Shown one piece after another: positions 57,501 through 60,500 of a stretch of DNA of 64,000 bases. The position numbers were made by a program, and so were the translations under genes. Each line of letters opens with the position of its first letter. Position 1 is the stretch's first letter. The notes beneath the pieces were generated by a model. That model was not told the origin of the DNA and searched no databases. It saw only the letters and a program-made list of their open reading frames with translations. Source of the DNA: Leptidea sinapis (taxonomy: Eukaryota > Arthropoda > Insecta > Lepidoptera > Pieridae); the NCBI RefSeq assembly GCF_905404315.1, contig NC_066294.1:8705501-8769500 (forward strand), in the 5' to 3' direction.

Positions 57501-60500
57501 GCGGAATCCCAGGAACATTTTACTCTTTCATCAATAAATAAGAATAAAAGAGAAAATCAAGAACCTGATTATGACCTCACCTGTAAAAAGTGTAAGTGTT
57601 TATATTCTGATGAATAATAATATCAAAATATAACATTATATCATTCTTTGTAAAATATATAAAATCTAGCTTGATAAAATAATATTAATTATCTATACTA
57701 ATATATAAAGCTGCAGTGTTTGTTTGTTTGTTTGTTTGAACGCGCTAATCTCTGGTACTACTGGTCTGATTTGAATGATTCTTTTAGTGTTGGGTAGTCC
57801 ATTTATCGAGGAAGGCTATAGGCTATGTTGTGTTTTTTTTTCAAAATTAGGGATCCGTAATAAAATTGCTATTTTGTAACACAAGGTGTAAAATCGAAAA
57901 CCTATTTTTGCGTGCGCTGCAAAAACTATTGACAATAGAACAAAATGATGTACAGGCTATAATATAGGCAATATTTTATTACTTATAAAACTATCGCGTG
58001 AATTATACTTTATATGGCAAAACAACGTTTGCCGGGTCAGCTAGTATTATATATTAATAAAGGCATTTTTTTATTTTAGGCAGAGAAAATGCAAACTTTG
58101 CTCAAAAGATGAAGTCATATCGTCAGCTTTTCCGAGAAAATAATAGCAAAAAATCTAACAATGCTTCTAGCTCTTCAGTAATACGTAAGTGCTTAGTTGG
58201 TAACACGGCTTTATTTTAATTTAAATTTAATGTAATATATTAATGCGTCTGTTAATTATTCCTAAAATTAATTATTATTAAGTTTTACTTCAATCGCGCG
58301 TAAAGATTACTCGCACACACTTTTTTTGTTATTTTTTTTTTCAATTCTTGAAAATGTACTTTAGAATTATCTGTATGTGCATACGAGTAATGAGTATCAT
58401 TATTAATTCCTATAAAAGTGACAATCGGTTAGAGTGGGAAAGGAGGAGTCTACCTAGCGCTGCCGTATGCGTGAGAGAAAGGGAAGCTAGACAGACTGGC
58501 GCCGTAACGCGTTACCTTACGAAGCGGTTTACCCTCCCATATGAAGTTATCACTTCAAAAAATATGTAAAATAATAATAACCGTCACGATTTCACCCACA
58601 TATTATTTTCTCCGTATATATTCATAGTATTTTCACCTCTCCAGAACGAAAAGGGCGCTATTGCTACGTGAAAACTCGCAGCAAAACATTTTTTGCTGCA
58701 AGCGTGAGGCAAAGTGTTTTAAATTTCGAAAACCCACGTGACCATACTTCCGGGAATTACTCCGCGTTAAAAAAATAAACAATGCGATCCGGTGCGTTCC
58801 GAAACTCATTTTAGCCTAGCGTATTATCTCATTGTCACAAAATAGTATATTTCATTACGAGTGCGGAAAGTCTGTCATTGCAAAGAATTCAAAGAGAACA
58901 AATGTCTACCCGAGCTGAGGCGCAGCCGAAGGTGAGGGTTGACAGTCGGAACAAGTTGTAATGACGGTTCCGCACCTGTACTGAACAACTATTTTTAATA
59001 CAGTTGCGAAAAAATGAAGCAATTTAATAGAATAATAAAAACACTATAAACTCAACTAACTAATCATAGAAAATGGCGCCAACCGTAAAAGAATATAAGC
59101 AGAAATTTTGTTTTTGTTTTCTTCACCCATTCTGAGTAGGCAAAGGGAACTATGCCCATACAGCCAAGTCTTTAGTAGATTTTTTTTATTGATATGAAAT
59201 GAAAATGAAATTTAATGAGATGAAATGAAATGAAACTTAACCGAACTCACTGAATCAAATCATTAAATGTGATATTGAAACAAATTAGTAGCTTCTTTTT
59301 AGAAATATTTGCATGAATCATAAAAACTTCTATGATTTTTTTTTGTAAAAACTTCGTGGTTGGTTTTTTCTTTTTAATAGACATTATTTTGACAGTTGGG
59401 AAAGAGAATGCACGAGTTCGCATAAGGTTAAAGAAAAAGCTCGAGTATGTAATAGCCCACATCCCGAACGCTATACGTCCCTGCAATACGCCACTTTTTG
59501 AGCAACTGTATTAAAAATTTATTATCTTAATGGTTTCTCTTAACCTATAACACTTTTCTCGCTAGTCGAGGTGAAAAGTTGTATGTTTCACACGAGAGCA
59601 ATTTTTTTTGTCTCGTGCCTTTAAATCACTCACTACCTCAGTACTCTATATTAGAATCACTCGCTACGATTCAATTCTAGACTACTTTGCCAATTCGTGA
59701 TTTAAAGTCAGCACTCGCAGCAAAAATAACTTTGCTCACATGTTGAACAAATAACTATTTTCTCATCTCTAGTCTAGTGCCTAATATCAGCTCGAACCAT
59801 TTACTTCATGCAACACAGAGCGGTTTCCAGTAGTTTGTGAAAGGCTCGATCACCTGAAGTTCCGTGGAGTCGCTTATTGTATGTGTTCTACCACATTTAT
59901 CACGAGGAGTGATCCGAAGATCTTCGCATGACACGCCGCAAAATTGGGTTACATCCTCACCATCTGGATGTGTTTTTGCTTCAACAGAGCGGTTGAATGA
60001 ATTTTTATTGCTCTAATATTTAAGATTGGATATTTATAAACCTTTTTTCAGTCTCATGAGCATTGGATGTTGGTCGGACATGGTTATCACCATAGTGTAG
60101 TTCTGTGACAGTTACTTAAAGATCTAGCCTAACGTGTAAGAAGAATGATGTAGCCTAATGTGTGCTTAGCACCACTTTACAGAATTAAAAACTTCACGAA
60201 GGCGAAGTTAATAAAATGAAATTTAACAACAGTTCTTCAAATTTAACTGAAATATACAAATTTAATTTGTACCAAAATTAATCAACGGAGCGGGACTCGA
60301 ACTCGCGCCTCTCGGGTTCCGTCCAAGCGCTCTTATCAGCTGAGCCAACCGTCCGAATTTCGCATCAACCGAAATTCTGGTACGTCTTGTTCAACTCGCA
60401 GGTTGTGGTTCAGGTTCCCCTTTTTTTTGGCATAAATTAAATTTGTATATTTAATCGCAGAAGTGAGGGATATAACTTAAAAATAATAAACTATTTTGAT

